Part shown: positions 1-12,438 of the stretch, piece after piece
Layout of the letters: each line of letters starts with the position of its first letter
Position numbering within the stretch: position 1 is the stretch's first letter
Translations under genes and position numbers: made by a program
Notes under the pieces: model-generated
Databases searched by the model: none
Told to the model about the DNA's origin: nothing
Seen by the model: only the letters and a program-made list of their open reading frames with translations
Origin: Lagopus muta
Taxonomy: Eukaryota; Chordata; Aves; Galliformes; Phasianidae
Direction of reading: 5' to 3'
Assembly: GCF_023343835.1 (NCBI RefSeq)
Contig: NC_064472.1
Location: 8,175,469-8,239,468 of the forward strand
DNA: 64,000 bases

Positions 1-1323
1 TCAGTTTGAAAACAACTAGTTCCAATATTTTTGTAGTGACTAAAAGGAAACTGGAAAAGAAATGAAAAAGAAATGCAAACACTCTCCAGCAGGAAAGGAC
101 ATATTAAGAAATTGCTCTGGCCTTAGGATAAATTCTGTTTCACTCATTCATTGAGGTTGGAAAAATCAATTCTTGCACAGTTCTAATATTCAAATCTGGA
201 GAAAGGCAAAGCTTCTCTTGAGGTCTCTGCATCTGCAACCTCTCAGAACTTTGAAAGCATGCCCTGTACCATCTAACTTCTGCTCTGTCCTGTCCTGCTT
301 TGATCTGAATCTTTACTGACTGCTGTGCATGGATTCAAATTTTATCTCATGTGTCTGCTCTCCCTTTCAGACATCTCCCAAATCTGCTGCCTCCCAGAAG
401 CTCTGCTCTTATCTTTCTTGTATACACAGACCACGCTGTGTTCTGCGTGAAGCTGCAGCCTCAGTGTGGGACCTTCTCTCAGCCTGCCTCAGCAAAACCC
501 CAAAATGTAGTATCCTTGATGTCCCTCAGCAACTGCAAAATCATTACAAAAACTCTGCCAACCCATTTCTGAGTTTTTCCAAAGCCAGATCTGGAAGCCA
601 AATGCACAAAGCTCTGTTTTGGCAGGTTGGTATGCAGTCAAGGAGGGCAAGGCGGGAGCCCTGGCTTTTAGAGCTCAACAACACTACCCTGGGAAAAAAA
701 TAAACAAATAAAAGCACAGGACAGAGAACCTATTTTTCAGCACAGACCCAAACCTCTGGTCACCTGTTCTCATAGACACAGAGTAGGAGTTTTTCCTGCC
801 TCTCCATTCTTCATGCCATTTACTCCCGCTGCGTTGTTCCCTCCTTTAGGAAAATCACTTGTTCACTAAAAGAGTCCTTGTCTGTATACCATCCTCCCAA
901 CAAAACCCAGCCAGGAGTCCAAGGGATGCAACCAGCACATTTCCAGCTGCAACGAGGGCCCTGGAGTTGCTGAAGGGTCAGATGCTGGATGCTGCATTCA
1001 GATGCTGGATGCTGCTTGTCACCAGTCCTTGATGGGGACAGTGTGCAGTATCCCTCCTCCTGCTCTGTTCCCTTATGGGGCTCAGTGAGGAAAGAGCTAG
1101 CACTGGTTGAAAGCTCCAAAATCTCCCTTGGACCGTCCTAGTGCAAGTGATACTTTCCTCCCTACACTGAATGCCCTGGCAGGGTCCCTCAGACTTGTTC
1201 TTTATGACCAGGGGTGTCCAGCCATCAAAAAAAAGAAAGGGAGTGGAAAGGCAAATGGTTTGTTCAGCTCAGCTGGCCAGTCACGGGAGTCTGTAGTCTA
1301 ACTTCCAATGTGTGTAAAACTAC
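1..1323. other. Non-repetitive sequence, no supported gene
   Basis: Open frames here (for example a 124-codon plus frame at 329-703) have no recognisable domain and no consistent splice borders. One small tandem duplication is listed separately. Confidence 0.6.
978..1017. repeat. 20-base tandem duplication
   Basis: TCAGATGCTGGATGCTGCAT is followed directly by the same 20 bases with one change (final AT to TT). Probable replication slippage. Confidence 0.9.
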
Positions 1324-1431
1324 CTGTGTGGCAGGAGTGAACTTCAAGGGGCAGGACATGCAGTAAGATGTGATGAGAAGAAAGCATCCTTTGCACACAC
1401 AGTTGTTGCCAATGGAAACAAGAAATGACAT
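1324..1431 (-). other. Weak exon-like segment, 36 open codons
   Basis: The acceptor is acctgtccttacag| and the donor is CACACAG|gtagt. The 108 bases between are open in one phase-0 frame and rich in cysteine (NNCVCKGC, YCMSC). It could pair with the candidate at 2105-2233 because both are phase 0. Support is low. Confidence 0.12.
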
Positions 1432-2104
1432 CTGTAAGGACAGGTGTGTCTGAGGGCCCCCATGCTCACACTAATCTTATCTGTCCCCTGTGCAAATGTC
1501 CTAAAGCATGAGATGTTTGGATTATCCCTCATCCTCCATCTGGCCCAAAGTGCTGCTTTCAAACTAGAAGTGCTACAGGTGAAGCACAGGTGGGTAAATC
1601 AGCACCAGGCCTTTGCAGAGAGGGGATCTTGTTCTGCTGTGTTGTTCCAGTGTACAAAGGTTCTAAACTTGGTGGGCACGTCACTGCTAACAGAGATCAA
1701 TTCTGACTGCAAAGCCTCACCCCTGCCTTCCTCACCCTCTTCCCCTCTGCACCTCCAAGCAGCCCAAAAGCTCAAAACCACTTCACTTTTTTGGTGTGCA
1801 ACAAATGCCTCAAGCAAAAGGAGAGTTTCTGTATGATTTGGGATAAGCACCATCCATTTGCCAGCATGTAACAACTATAAGCAGAATCCTGGCTGCAGGC
1901 CACATGCTGCAGGCCACCCCATCCTTTCCAGCATGGTTTAAAGAAAAGCATCAGCATCATCTGCAGCACCAGCAGAGAGTAATAGCCTGTTGCTGAGCAG
2001 CCCTGAGGATGTGATAGGAAGTATCAGGTCTTACAGCTTTCTGCTGCAAATGCTGCCCTCATTCATGCTGCACAAACACACATCTGGGCACACCTCCTCC
2101 TTAC

Positions 2105-2233
2105 CATCAGCACGTACATCCCCAGTGCTTCTGCCAGCAGCTCCCTGACGGAGCTGCTATGGATTGTCAGCATCTTCTGAATCTTCTCCAGCATTTTTCT
2201 CTCTGGATCCAGCCTGCAGCTGTACAGAAGGTC
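2105..2233 (-). other. Exon-like segment, 43 open codons with good splice borders
   Basis: The minus strand has the acceptor gctgtctcaacag| and the near-perfect donor CTGATG|gtaagga. Between them 129 bases are open in the frame reading DPERKMLEKIQKML, HSSSVRELLAEALGMYVLM, a leucine-rich, probably helical sequence. I do not recognise the protein. No confirmed neighbouring exon was found; a weak second candidate is at 1324-1431. It may be a real exon of an unannotated gene or a chance match. Confidence 0.25.
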
Positions 2234-2524
2234 CTGTTGAGACAGCACAGCTCATTGCACTGAGCTGTTACCCTTTGAAACTTGGCACCCTCCCTTCACC
2301 CCAGACACCTTCATTCATTTGGTTAAAGATGAACAAGCCAATAAAGTAGCTGCAAGCTTCAAAGCTTCCACACACAAACACCATCCTTTTAAAACTAGAT
2401 GGTGAGCATGCGTTGTTTCTGCCAGCAGAGTGCTGCAATCTCTTGAGTCTCTGCCCATCTTCCAAGCAGTGGAGCTGTAGATTGGTGTGCTCCTGAGGCC
2501 AATCTCTTTCTCCATAGCCTTACA

Positions 2525-2690
2525 ATCATAGAGTCAAAGAATCACCACAGTTGGAAAAGACCTGCAGGGTCATACAGTCCAACCATCTGCCTGCCACGAA
2601 TATTTCCCCACTGCACCATGTCCCATAGTACAACATCTAAACGTTTCTTGAACACCTCCAGGGACAGTGCTGAACAGAAACTGCGGTGAT
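2525..2690 (-). mobile_element. CR1 LINE 3' end fragment
   Basis: It starts ATCATAGAGTCAAAGAATC and continues with the reverse complement of the CR1 3' end (TTGGAAAAGACCTGCAGGGT, CAGTCCAACC). The minus strand still reads SLEVFKKRLDVVLWDMVQ, the decayed 3' end of CR1 ORF2. Heavily 5'-truncated, as most CR1 copies are. Confidence 0.85.
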
Positions 2691-5547
2691 GCTTTGCACT
2701 ATAACCCCCTAGGCAATGGTTTGGTGCCATTTTCCTTAACAGGATGGATTAGGTCCATTTGCTGGTGCTTGGCAGGGTGGCTTGATGCATGCCCAGTCTG
2801 CGGTGAGGATGCCTGGTGCTGATGTGCAGCTCTGCCTGTGTTTGGGCAAAGCACAACACCCAGGTTGAACATTTGCTCTCCCTGTGCATACCCTGTGCTG
2901 TGCCTAACTTCTGGTTGGTTTTCTCCACTTTTCTCTTAACCTGCAGCTTCTCAGTGTCTTTCTGTAAGGTATGCTCCGGAAGAGCCAGAGGCAGCTGCCC
3001 AGATGGGGACACAGGGCTCAGCCCTCACTGTCCTCTCTGCAGTAACACACTGCAAAGGTTCATGATCTATTCTCTCCCTTGTAGGACTGAGCATCTGTAA
3101 GAAAGAACCTGGGAAGCTGCTTCTCCTCTCACCTCTGCAGGTCATTGGCTTGCAACGGGGAAGGGTCCTATGTATTGGAGTAATGCCTGCAGATTTCACA
3201 GCATTTCTCAGATGGAAGAGGGTCAAGTCAGTTCATACCCACAGCCAGGCCTGCAGCTTCACTTCTGACTCCTGGATTGTTCTTCACGCAGACTCCTTCC
3301 ACTTACGTAGCAAGACAGCTGCTACATTTCTGAAAAGTTTTTCTCTTTTATTCAAGCCTTAACTATAGGCGTCTATATATTCTAATTCATGCTGAAAAAT
3401 GAGGAAATGTTTTCTGGGAATGCTGGTCTCCCATGGACTTGGAGTGGTTATCAGAGAAAAAAAGCAAAGTTTGGTGTAGTGATAGTATTTACAGCACTAT
3501 CACTGAAACTGCCAGCAAACCCACTAGAATTCCAGCATGCTTCTGGACTGGCATCACCAATCACAGTGGCACTGGATGTGCCTCTCACACTGCCTGCCCT
3601 CTTACACAATTCGTTCCACAAGATGGCATTGAGGCATTAATTTTTCACCTAAAAGTGTTCAAACGAGTTCCTCTGTCAGATGCTGAATATGCGAGAATGT
3701 TTTAGTTTTGTTCTGTTTGAATACATTTGCATACATCAAATGAAGGTAGTCTGCTAATGAAATGAAAATAATGGAACCTTTCTGCGAGTCCTATAGGGCA
3801 GAGTATCATCACACAAAACCAAAATGTGTGAAACTGGACCTGTCAGCCTCCACTTTACCGTGAGCAGAGAAGAACAGCTCCAGAAGGCAGTCCATCCCCA
3901 CCTAGAATAAGCATCTCAGGCCAAATCTGTGAGTCAGACCAGCAGCTGGCATCCCTTGTTGTCCGCAATGGGGACCCTGCAGAGGTGCACAGCACCAGGA
4001 GAGGTGGGCTGCCCCAGCTATGTGCACCCAGCTGAGGTGACTTGGTGAGTCAGCCAAAGGCTGGGAGCAGAGCTGCAGTCACCCAGCCTGGCTTGTTCAT
4101 GTTTGCCTGACTTTATTCACCCGTGGGGCTGGCAAGGGGCTCTAGGGTCATCAAAAAGCCCCCTACCAGTATGAACACCACCTCTTCCCTTTCATGACCT
4201 GACTTGTCTCGTTTCAGCTGTTAGGACTTTTTGTCCCTACTTCTGGTGGAAGCCTTTTACCAGACCTTGATACCATGAACATTACAGTTTCTTCAAACTT
4301 CCAGCCAAATTCTCAGAATCATGTTCCAACCATGTTCACGCACCAGCATCAGCCCAACACAGTCATGAGTTAACTCTTCTTACAAGGTACCATCCTATAA
4401 GGTTTTCCTGTACGTTTTATCAGAACAGAATGCTCCCTCTCAGCTCCCTTCTGCTCCTGATACTTACCTTGACTCACTCACCTGTTCAGACTTCACTCAA
4501 CGTTGACTCTATGAAGATGTACAAAGTTTTCCATCATGCATTAAGCCATCACTTGCTAACGTAAATACATTTCCTTCCCTAGGGCAGGTACTCTTCCAGC
4601 ACTAGTAATATAGATCTCAGTTTGGAAAGGAAAGTCTCAGCAGAGCATTTTGGTACAGCCAAAGGCCCACTTTTAGTACTGGTGTTGACACAAATCATGC
4701 TGAAAAGCCAGGCTAAACACTCCCCTGGTTTGGATGAGTCCCCATGAACTCCAGAGCTGTCACACTTCCACAAGGAGAAACACCTCTCGCTTGGTTTGAA
4801 AGTGCACATTTCCTCAGTGCTCATAATTTATCTCTTAATTGTGCTAATCAGCAGCTGGAATGCTGCCAGTCAATTAGACCTGCTGGTGGAGTATTAACTT
4901 CTCCCCAGAGAATGAAAGGAGCCTGGCACATAGCACAACAGAGGAGCTCCCCACGGTGGATGAGAACATCTTACTACTCCACCAGACTAAGGGAAGGTGC
5001 CAGGATTAGCCCTGGCACCAAGACTTCTCCAGGCACCTTTAGGAATCAAGGCAGGATCCCAATGGGAAGGGGCTGCTGGGCCATTTTTCCATGACTGCAT
5101 CCAGGCTGCGTGCACACTGCGTCAAAGGAAGGCCAAAAGTTGAACCAGGTTCCGTGACCTCAGGAAAGCTGAATTAGGCATGGCCAGGTCTCAGAGAGAC
5201 TTGTACAACACTGGTACTACCTGAGCTGTGACAGCTACCTCTTGACATACCCTGAAGCACCGTCATTTTATGGTCTCCCATCTAATGTTTAGGGCTCATC
5301 TCCTCCTCTGCAGATAGCAGACACTGAGACAGCTGGTATTGATCTCTCAGCAGATGGCTTTACTCTCCAAATATTAGCAGTGTTCCTACCTCCAGGACAC
5401 CAGTCTCCATGGCCTTCCATGTAGCATCCACCTCCCACGCCATTACCCCTTGCCCCACAGCTGGCTGAAGGTTCATCACCCGCACATGCCATCAGCACAC
5501 CCATGCCTTCTGCACCAGGTGCACCAAGGAATGCCATAATCTCCAGA

Positions 5548-5597
5548 AAGGTCCTAAAGGGACTTTTCCAATAAGGTCCTAAAGGGACTTTTCCAAT
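5548..5597. repeat. 25-base perfect tandem duplication
   Basis: Two identical 25-base units, each containing GGTCCTAAAGGGACTTTTCC, stand head to tail. The unit includes GGGACTTTTCC, close to but one T longer than a classical kappaB site. No function is implied. Confidence 0.93.
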
Positions 5598-8456
5598 CAG
5601 TTCCCCGTGAGGCACAGCCCACTTCCAACTCCTCCCCATTCATTGCTTTCCCCACTGCAGTTTGTGACTTCCACTCAAGGTGCAATCGTTACCCAACAGG
5701 TCAATGACACTTGGCCTGTTTTCATTCTCATCATGGGCCCCTTTGTATAAAACTAGAACAGGTCTTACCATGCTAGGCAGGGCTGAGAACTGAAGACAGA
5801 GGAATGTGGCTGTATGTGAGTGGGAACTTGCTCCAGTATGCAGCCCTTCTCCTCACTCTTCGAGAGAATGGTGCCAGGGGGTCAGAGCCTCCGTGCCCCA
5901 GACTGCTAAAGCTCACTCATCCAGACATAATCTGCAGGATGGTTGTGTCAGCAGAAGAGGAATTATTTGATTGCCACTGATCTTCAAGGAGTGAGTATGG
6001 CTGTCTGGGAAGGGGCAGCATGGAGTTCTGCTCACCCACTTGTTGGGCAACAAAGCAGAGGTCATCAAGGTTCTGTCCCCACCCTGCTTAACCCTCTGCT
6101 ATGGTGGGCCACCATCCCCTTCTGCTCTCTGTCTGGCTTTTCAGACAGAGCTGAGTCATTTTTACATGCTGTAGGGCATGGTGATTTGTGTGACCACACA
6201 GGTTTCCTTCTGGAAAAAGCCTTTGACACCCCATGTTTTAACAGAGAGAGAAATCAGGGTACAGGGACACCTGTACCAGTGGTATCGTGATACCATCAGT
6301 GGTGACCACGGGAGACTTAGGTAGGACTTCAGCCGAGGTCATGCCAAATAATCTCCTGCTGTCATCCCCCAGTCACTGCTCATCCTTTACACACACCTGT
6401 GGGCACCGTATCCCCCCAGCCTGTTCAGAGTCAGGCTCACATCATGTCCCTGTATGTGCCATCAGCCCCTGCTCACCCTGGTCCCACTGCAGTGTTTCCC
6501 CTAGCGCCATGGGGTGAGCTGTGAGCTCTGAGGATTCAGACACTCCTGCTGAGCTTTCAGCTCAGTTCTGTTTTCAGTCTGAAGATAATCTGAAGCAGGA
6601 AAACCACAAGGTTCACAGGTCATCATAGTGCTGGAGATAAGAGGAACCTGGCTTTTTCCTGTGAATGCCCATGCTCTGAAAGACAGAGATTAAAGGTGAA
6701 AAGATGCAGGCTGAGGAAGAGTCTCACTGGACTGAATGAGGAGTGAGAAGTAACTGGTGTTGTCCATCAGAGCCCACATTGCAGCTCAGATTTTAAGCAT
6801 TTAGGAGTAAGATCATGTTGATCTATGCCCAAAGAAACTGAACTCATTTTGCAGGACTCCCCACCTTCAAATGGAGATAACTTCTGGTTTCTTCTGCCAA
6901 AGGCTGTATTTCATTTGGGGATAGAGAAATGAGAGCTTCTGTAACTAATTTTCATGTATAAAATACACTGTAAAGTGCTGGGAGGTGGCAGGATGGCATG
7001 TAGGCAGAGTCTCATGGATTCTGGTTATGCTCAGCTCTGAGGAATTTGCAGTTCAATTAGAAACTGAAGATTAGACTGCAAGAGAAGAAGGAACCAATTT
7101 GTTTTGAAGTCAGACCTAAATGCAGCTTAGTCCTAACAGCCCTAGGCCCCTTATTGCCAGCAGCAGAAAATGTTATCCTTTATCACACCCACCAGAGTGT
7201 CAAACACCATCCAGTGCCAGCATGACTCACACCAGTAGCAAGCAATGCCTGCCACCAGGGATCTGTCTTTATTATCTCCATAGGGATGGAATGCCTGGGA
7301 AATGGGTGGCCAAGGTGGCCTTCTCACATCTGCCCCAGCCTGGAGGGCTGCTGGCAGCACAGACGTGAAGGAATCCGAAGGAAACCCCCGATAAGCTCTT
7401 ACTATCACAGTGAGGAGATGCCACAAATTCCTTGAAGACATGCACAAATCCCCTTGGACTCTGCCCAGCTTCTCCCAGTACCCCAAGGAGCTCTACAGGC
7501 ATTGTAAAGCAGCGGAGGTCTGGCTCTATATTGGCCTAACCCCATCATCCTTACGCCTTTCCCTTGCCCTTTGGCTGCTCTCATGCTCTTTTGGGAGACA
7601 GAAAAGTAGAGCCAGGTATGATGAATCCGTATGGTTTACCATCAGTCTACATGAAAATGCATTTACTCAGAGAAAGCCACAGAAGCTGGAAGAAGAAGTT
7701 ATTTGTCCTGATTCACATAGTTTCCCCGCACAAGTCCTACACAGCAGCAAAACTGACAGCTCCACAAACCAGTCCTCACTGAGCAAAGGCACCAACATGC
7801 AGTCTGCTCTGCAAAGCACAGGGACTGCACAGCAGCCATTGCATGCAGCACAGGTATTCCCTGCCCATGGCAAATAATAAAGATTGTCTTTTTTGTCCCC
7901 ATTTGTTTTTGCACGCACAAGCCCACACACATTCATATTAGATATTTCCTAGTGAAGAAGTAACTGTTGCGTACTACCTTTGCAATTTTAACTGCATAGG
8001 AATCTTCCTGAGGTCAAAATATTGATTTATAAACTCATGAGACAGGCAGAGGCTTTGTTCCCCTCTCCTGGTGTGTACGTGTGACAGCTGTCTGGAGCCA
8101 TCTAAGGGTGGGTTTATGCAGATGTGATGGGCACCTGATCCCAACACAGCCTTCAGGTCTGCCACAAGGCCAGCACAATGCCAAACCACAGTGGGTCTGT
8201 GAGCCTATAGATATCAATTCTTCACCCTGAAAATTAATGTGTCAAACTGCAAGATGAGCCACAGCGATGCCTGGCTGGAGCTTTCACCTCCAAGAGCAGC
8301 TGCTCCGATTCATACAGTCTACCAGAAAATGTAATGCTGTGCTAACATGGTTTTGCCTACTTACCCTGAGGCTACTGAGCAAAAAGCTCAAACTGCTTTT
8401 TGTGCTGTGGGATTTGCAGTCAATGTGCACAAGTCCTTGCTACATGTCATGGATGC

Positions 8457-8513
8457 AAAAAAAAAAAAAAAAAAAAAAAAAAGAAAAGGAAAAAAGAAAA
8501 AGACCAAAAGATT
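8457..8513 (+). repeat. Poly(A) run of 26 followed by A-rich sequence
   Basis: There are 26 consecutive A, then GAAAAGG-type A-rich sequence. It could be the tail of an old retrocopy, but the 200 bases upstream show no recognisable gene and no flanking duplication was found. Confidence 0.85.
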
Positions 8514-9242
8514 GTTACGCAAAGTCATGGAGGGAAAAATCCATCATGGGCTGTTAAACACACGTGCTCCTCCGCTGGTCTCTAAGTTGTGAACTACTGG
8601 AGATTATAAAATAACTCCAGGAAAATACTTTTTTTTTTTTTCTATTCATACATTCTCTTTCCATCATATGTAAGAACTACTTCATGAGTACAACCAGCCT
8701 GTATGACCACTGCCCCGCTGACTCTGGTGCCCATTGGAAAAGGCTGTCCATCACTCTGGTCACAGGAACAGAAGATCAACATCTTTTATTAGCATGCTGT
8801 TGAATCGCTGAGTTGACCTCAGGAGTCAACTTGAAAAACCAGCATCAGTCTTGGACAGTCACTTCTCCCTGCCCAGTTCCCCTTTTCCAGCGGGTGACCA
8901 CTCCACCTCATTCAGAATCAGCTTGTGGGGAGCAGAAAAGACATTCAGATAGGGACAGGGAAGAGAGCTGCTTCACAGCTGCGTGATTCTCATGGAAGCA
9001 CCTGCCCTAGCTTTGTGCCAGAGTTCCCATCAGCTTCTGCCATCAGCTCCACCATATTGCTCTCTTCTCCTCTCCAGCACATTGCCTCATCATAGTGAGG
9101 CCAGTGGTCAAAGGCCTCTGAAGAGCAGATGTGACCATGCTTCCAACAATGCAACAGGTCAGGCCAGCAGAGAAGCTTCCTGCAGTAGCCACAGCACTTA
9201 CTGTAATGCCTAGGGCAGTGCAACAATTCAATGGCATTTTAG

Positions 9243-9724
9243 ATACAGTGAAGGTTGGAGCTGTTGGAGAGGGTCCAGAGGAGAGCCACAGAGATGATCA
9301 GGGGGCTGGAGCACCTCTCCTACAAAGACAGGCTGAGGGAGTTGGGCTTGTTCAGCCTGGAGAAAAGAAGGCTGCGGGGTGACCTCATTGCAGCCTCCCA
9401 GTATTTAAAAGAAGATTACAAAAAGTAGGGGAATCAACTTTTTACTTGGGTAGACAGTGATAGGACAAGGGGAAATGGTTTTAAGCTCCAGGAGGGAATA
9501 TTTAGGTTGGATATAAGGGGGAAGTTCTTTACTACAAGACCAGTGAGATGCTGGAACAGTCTGCCAGGAGAGTTTGTGGATGCCCCATCCCTGGAGGTGT
9601 TCAAGGCCAGGTTGGGTGGGGCCCTGGGCAACGTGCGGCCCTGCCTGTGGCAGGGGGGTTGGAACTTGACAATCCTTGGAGTTCCTTCTAACCCAAGCCA
9701 TTCTGTGATTCTATGATTCTATGA
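9243..9724 (+). mobile_element. CR1 LINE 3' fragment, about 480 bases
   Basis: It runs from GAAGGTTGGAGCTGTTGGAG through GGCTGAGGGAGTTGGGCTTG, GATAGGACAAGGGGAAATGG and GTTCAAGGCCAGGTTGGG to the tail CTGTGATTCTATGATTCTATGA. It is one of the better preserved CR1 ends in the window. Confidence 0.93.
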
Positions 9725-10060
9725 AAATTTTAGAAGAGGGAGAACTATTGCACTGTCTGGAATCTCTCCTCCCTGCCCCAGAGCTGGAGGAAGTCACATT
9801 GCATGCATCATTTAAAAGCAACCAAGAAGCAAAAACAACTTGAAAACTCACCATGGGGAATAATCATGCCCTAGTTTAGGGCAGTAAATAACTGACTTGT
9901 TCTTGTTCCTCTCATATTTTATTGCCTCTGGCATTTGTACAGTACTTCACAGGTGAAAGCAGCCTAATACAGCAGAGAGCATGTGCAGGCACCATTTCCC
10001 CACCTGCACTTGTCCCTTCTGCACAACCCCAGGATGAGAACAATCTCTCCTTATCATCTT

Positions 10061-10245
10061 TCACAGAATCACAGAACTGTAGGGGTTGGAAGGGACCTGC
10101 AGAGATCATCGAGTCCAACCCCCTGCCAAAACAGGTTCCCCACAGCAGGTCGCACAGGTCAGCATCCAGGCAGGTCTTGAACATCTCCAGAGGAGGAGAC
10201 TCCACCACCTCCCTGGGCAGCGGGTGCCAGCGCTCCAGTCTTTCA
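10061..10245 (-). mobile_element. CR1 LINE 3' end fragment
   Basis: It begins TCACAGAATCACAGAACTGT, then GGTTGGAAGGGACCTGCAGA and CATCGAGTCCAACCCCCTGC, then a proline/leucine-rich stretch matching the inverse of the ORF2 end. It lies only about 340 bases from the plus-strand copy at 9243-9724, in inverted orientation. Confidence 0.9.
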
Positions 10246-10315
10246 GTCCTCCACCAACATCTACCTTAGAAGAAACAAAGGGAAAATCTTACGACTGGCA
10301 ATTTTGTGAGATAAA

Positions 10316-10385
10316 ATATTTTTATCATATATAGGTCTATATTATATATATATATAAAAATATATATATTTTTATCATATATAGG
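10316..10385. repeat. 20-base direct repeat around a (TA)n core
   Basis: ATATTTTTATCATATATAGG occurs at 10316-10335 and again at 10366-10385, with an alternating TA core between them that can fold on itself. It lies about 70 bases right of a minus-strand CR1 end. Confidence 0.9.
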
Positions 10386-12411
10386 AGATGCCTAAGCTCA
10401 AGATGATCTGTTTTGGATACAGCTGGGTTCTGAAGACATGTTTCTTCAAACATGCTTTTTACACTCCATTTAGTTATTTGCATCATACAACCACACCACA
10501 TTCATTGGATCCTGAGTGGTTTGGAAGTACCACTAAAATACCTATCACAAATGCCTTTTTCCCATCAGCAACAATGTGATGAAAGAACTCCTTCCCTGAT
10601 CAGCATCAGTGCAGAACGAGAAATGAACCAGCACTGACAAAAACATGTTTTGTTCTATGTTGTCAGCATTGAGGAAAAAGTATGTTCATAATTTGCGTTT
10701 GTTGATTCAGACTTGCTAACAGGATAACTAAATCAAGACGAAGAAACGGAGGTTAATACGTCATAATCACCTTTAAGTTCTCAATAGGCCAACCCTAATC
10801 TGTGCCCCAGGGTCAAAGTCTAAAGTATTCTGTCTTCACGTCCGCATTAGTAACTCATAAGGTGTAATACAAACCAAATAGATATCTCTTTCTTAGAATG
10901 AAGATGTATCCTTTGCTAAAGCTGTCCTGACACTTGGGGCTTTCTCCCTGCCAGCTGGCAGCCCACAGCCTGGGAGAAAACTCCACATCCCATAGATGTT
11001 TCCTCCACTGTCAGCTGGTGTGGTGACCTGGATGACCACCAGTCATTATCTTACACAACGAAGACATCGCTCCCACGCTCATTGAACCACCCAACCATCT
11101 GTCTGTCTGAGAGCACTGCATCCCTCCCCAGGTGCTGTCAGCACTTTCCACAGTACTCAGTTTTCATCAGAGGTTTCCCTTTCAAGCACTGACCTGTCCT
11201 GCCCAATCAGTCCTGCTCAGCTTTCAGCACCTGATACCATCATAAGCCGAGAGAAACGTAAGCAAAGGATAGAAACAGCGGATAGAGATCTAAAATAGGC
11301 AATTACACATACAGCAATGCTATGTTATGCACAAAGGTGCATGAAATATGTTCAGAAAAAAAAAATCTAGGTAGATAGGAGAGTTGCTTAGAGCCCAGGA
11401 TATTATCAGATCTGGAAAAAATGCCGTGTGAATGCACCGCTGGAGAATCAGTCAATGGCTGTGTACAGAAAATACCATAAAGCTGGCTGTTGTACTCTCT
11501 CTGGCATACAGTATCATTTCATGGCTTCTGTAAATGATTGACCAAAGTGACGTGGGCCTTGCATGATAGTTACCAGACTCACTACCCTGTTCCAGTCCAG
11601 TCCCTCCTCACACCCTTCTCCTCTTTAGTAAAACGATAAAAAATCTTTTTCAGATCATCACTGGAGAGCAAATGAAGGCACTCTGAAAAACATTTGCATA
11701 CTTCCTCCTGAGTTGCTTTCTGGCCAACCTGCTGGCACTGTTGTGCAGTAGCTGCCACTGTTGTGGCACAAGGAAGGACAATAAATGTGACAGATCCATC
11801 AGAATTGTGCCTGCCCCACTCCTTCAGGTTCTGGAGCAGAGCACTACAGCTTCCAGCATTTAGGAACTTAGCAGGTGGAGATCTGCAGATCAGGACAGCA
11901 GTGCTGTAACCAAAACAGCAGGGAGAGGTCCTGGGTCACAGAGGGCTTGTAAATCACATCTGGTGCTTTCAGCCCCCACCGGGAGCCAGTAGCCAGACCA
12001 CAGAGATCCTGCAGCGCTGCTGTCATTCACTGCACACACAGCAGCTCAGCACACAAGCCTTGGCTGCCCAGTGCTGCAGGATGAGGCCCTGCTCTTTGGC
12101 CTGGTGTCCAAAGGCAGGGACCTTCACAGCAGGACACCTGAGCCTTGTCACATCAGCCTCCCAGCCCATGTCCATGTCCTGCTATGTGTACATCTGACAC
12201 TGGCTGGGAAGCCAGGCCACGTCCAGAAGCAAAGATAAGGGACATGTATTTCACACATACGAATCAAATTGCTGCAAAGACCTCCTTGCCATCTGCAGGC
12301 TGAACCGGCCTGCTGCCACTGGGAAATGTTGTTCAGACAAGTTAGGCTGGAAAGCACCTTGGTGTTCTGTGCACAGATTTTCTACATTTGTAGCAGAGAA
12401 GTCTGAGACAA

Positions 12412-12438
12412 ACACACACACACACACACACACACACA
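12412..12438. repeat. (AC)n microsatellite, about 13 units
   Basis: Uninterrupted AC dinucleotides; likely polymorphic. Confidence 0.95.

Larger units (their letters stand above)
2691..9242. other. Mostly unique intergenic or intronic sequence
   Basis: No recognisable gene or CR1. A 155-codon plus frame (7410-7877) has no known domain, although an ATAATAAAG poly(A)-like site follows it near 7874. Three frames overlap openly at 8983-9237, again without a match. Confidence 0.55.

Noticed and set aside
2945-2965. 21-base micro-exon (cttacag|...|gttaag) on the minus strand
   Set aside because: Too short to support without transcripts; such matches are frequent by chance.
7410-7877. 155-codon plus frame followed by a poly(A)-like signal
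   Set aside because: No domain, no codon bias, no promoter or splice sites. An open frame of this length is expected by chance in 64 kb.
8261-8482. Possible processed pseudogene ending in the 26-base poly(A)
   Set aside because: The sequence upstream of the A run matches no gene I recognise and no target-site duplication is visible.
8990-9237. Minus-strand frames of 64-78 codons, one hydrophobic (VSAVATAGSFSAGLTCCIVG) and one cysteine-rich
   Set aside because: The hydrophobic frame faintly recalls small interferon-induced membrane proteins, but the spacing and conserved residues do not fit, several frames are open at once, and no splice structure was found.
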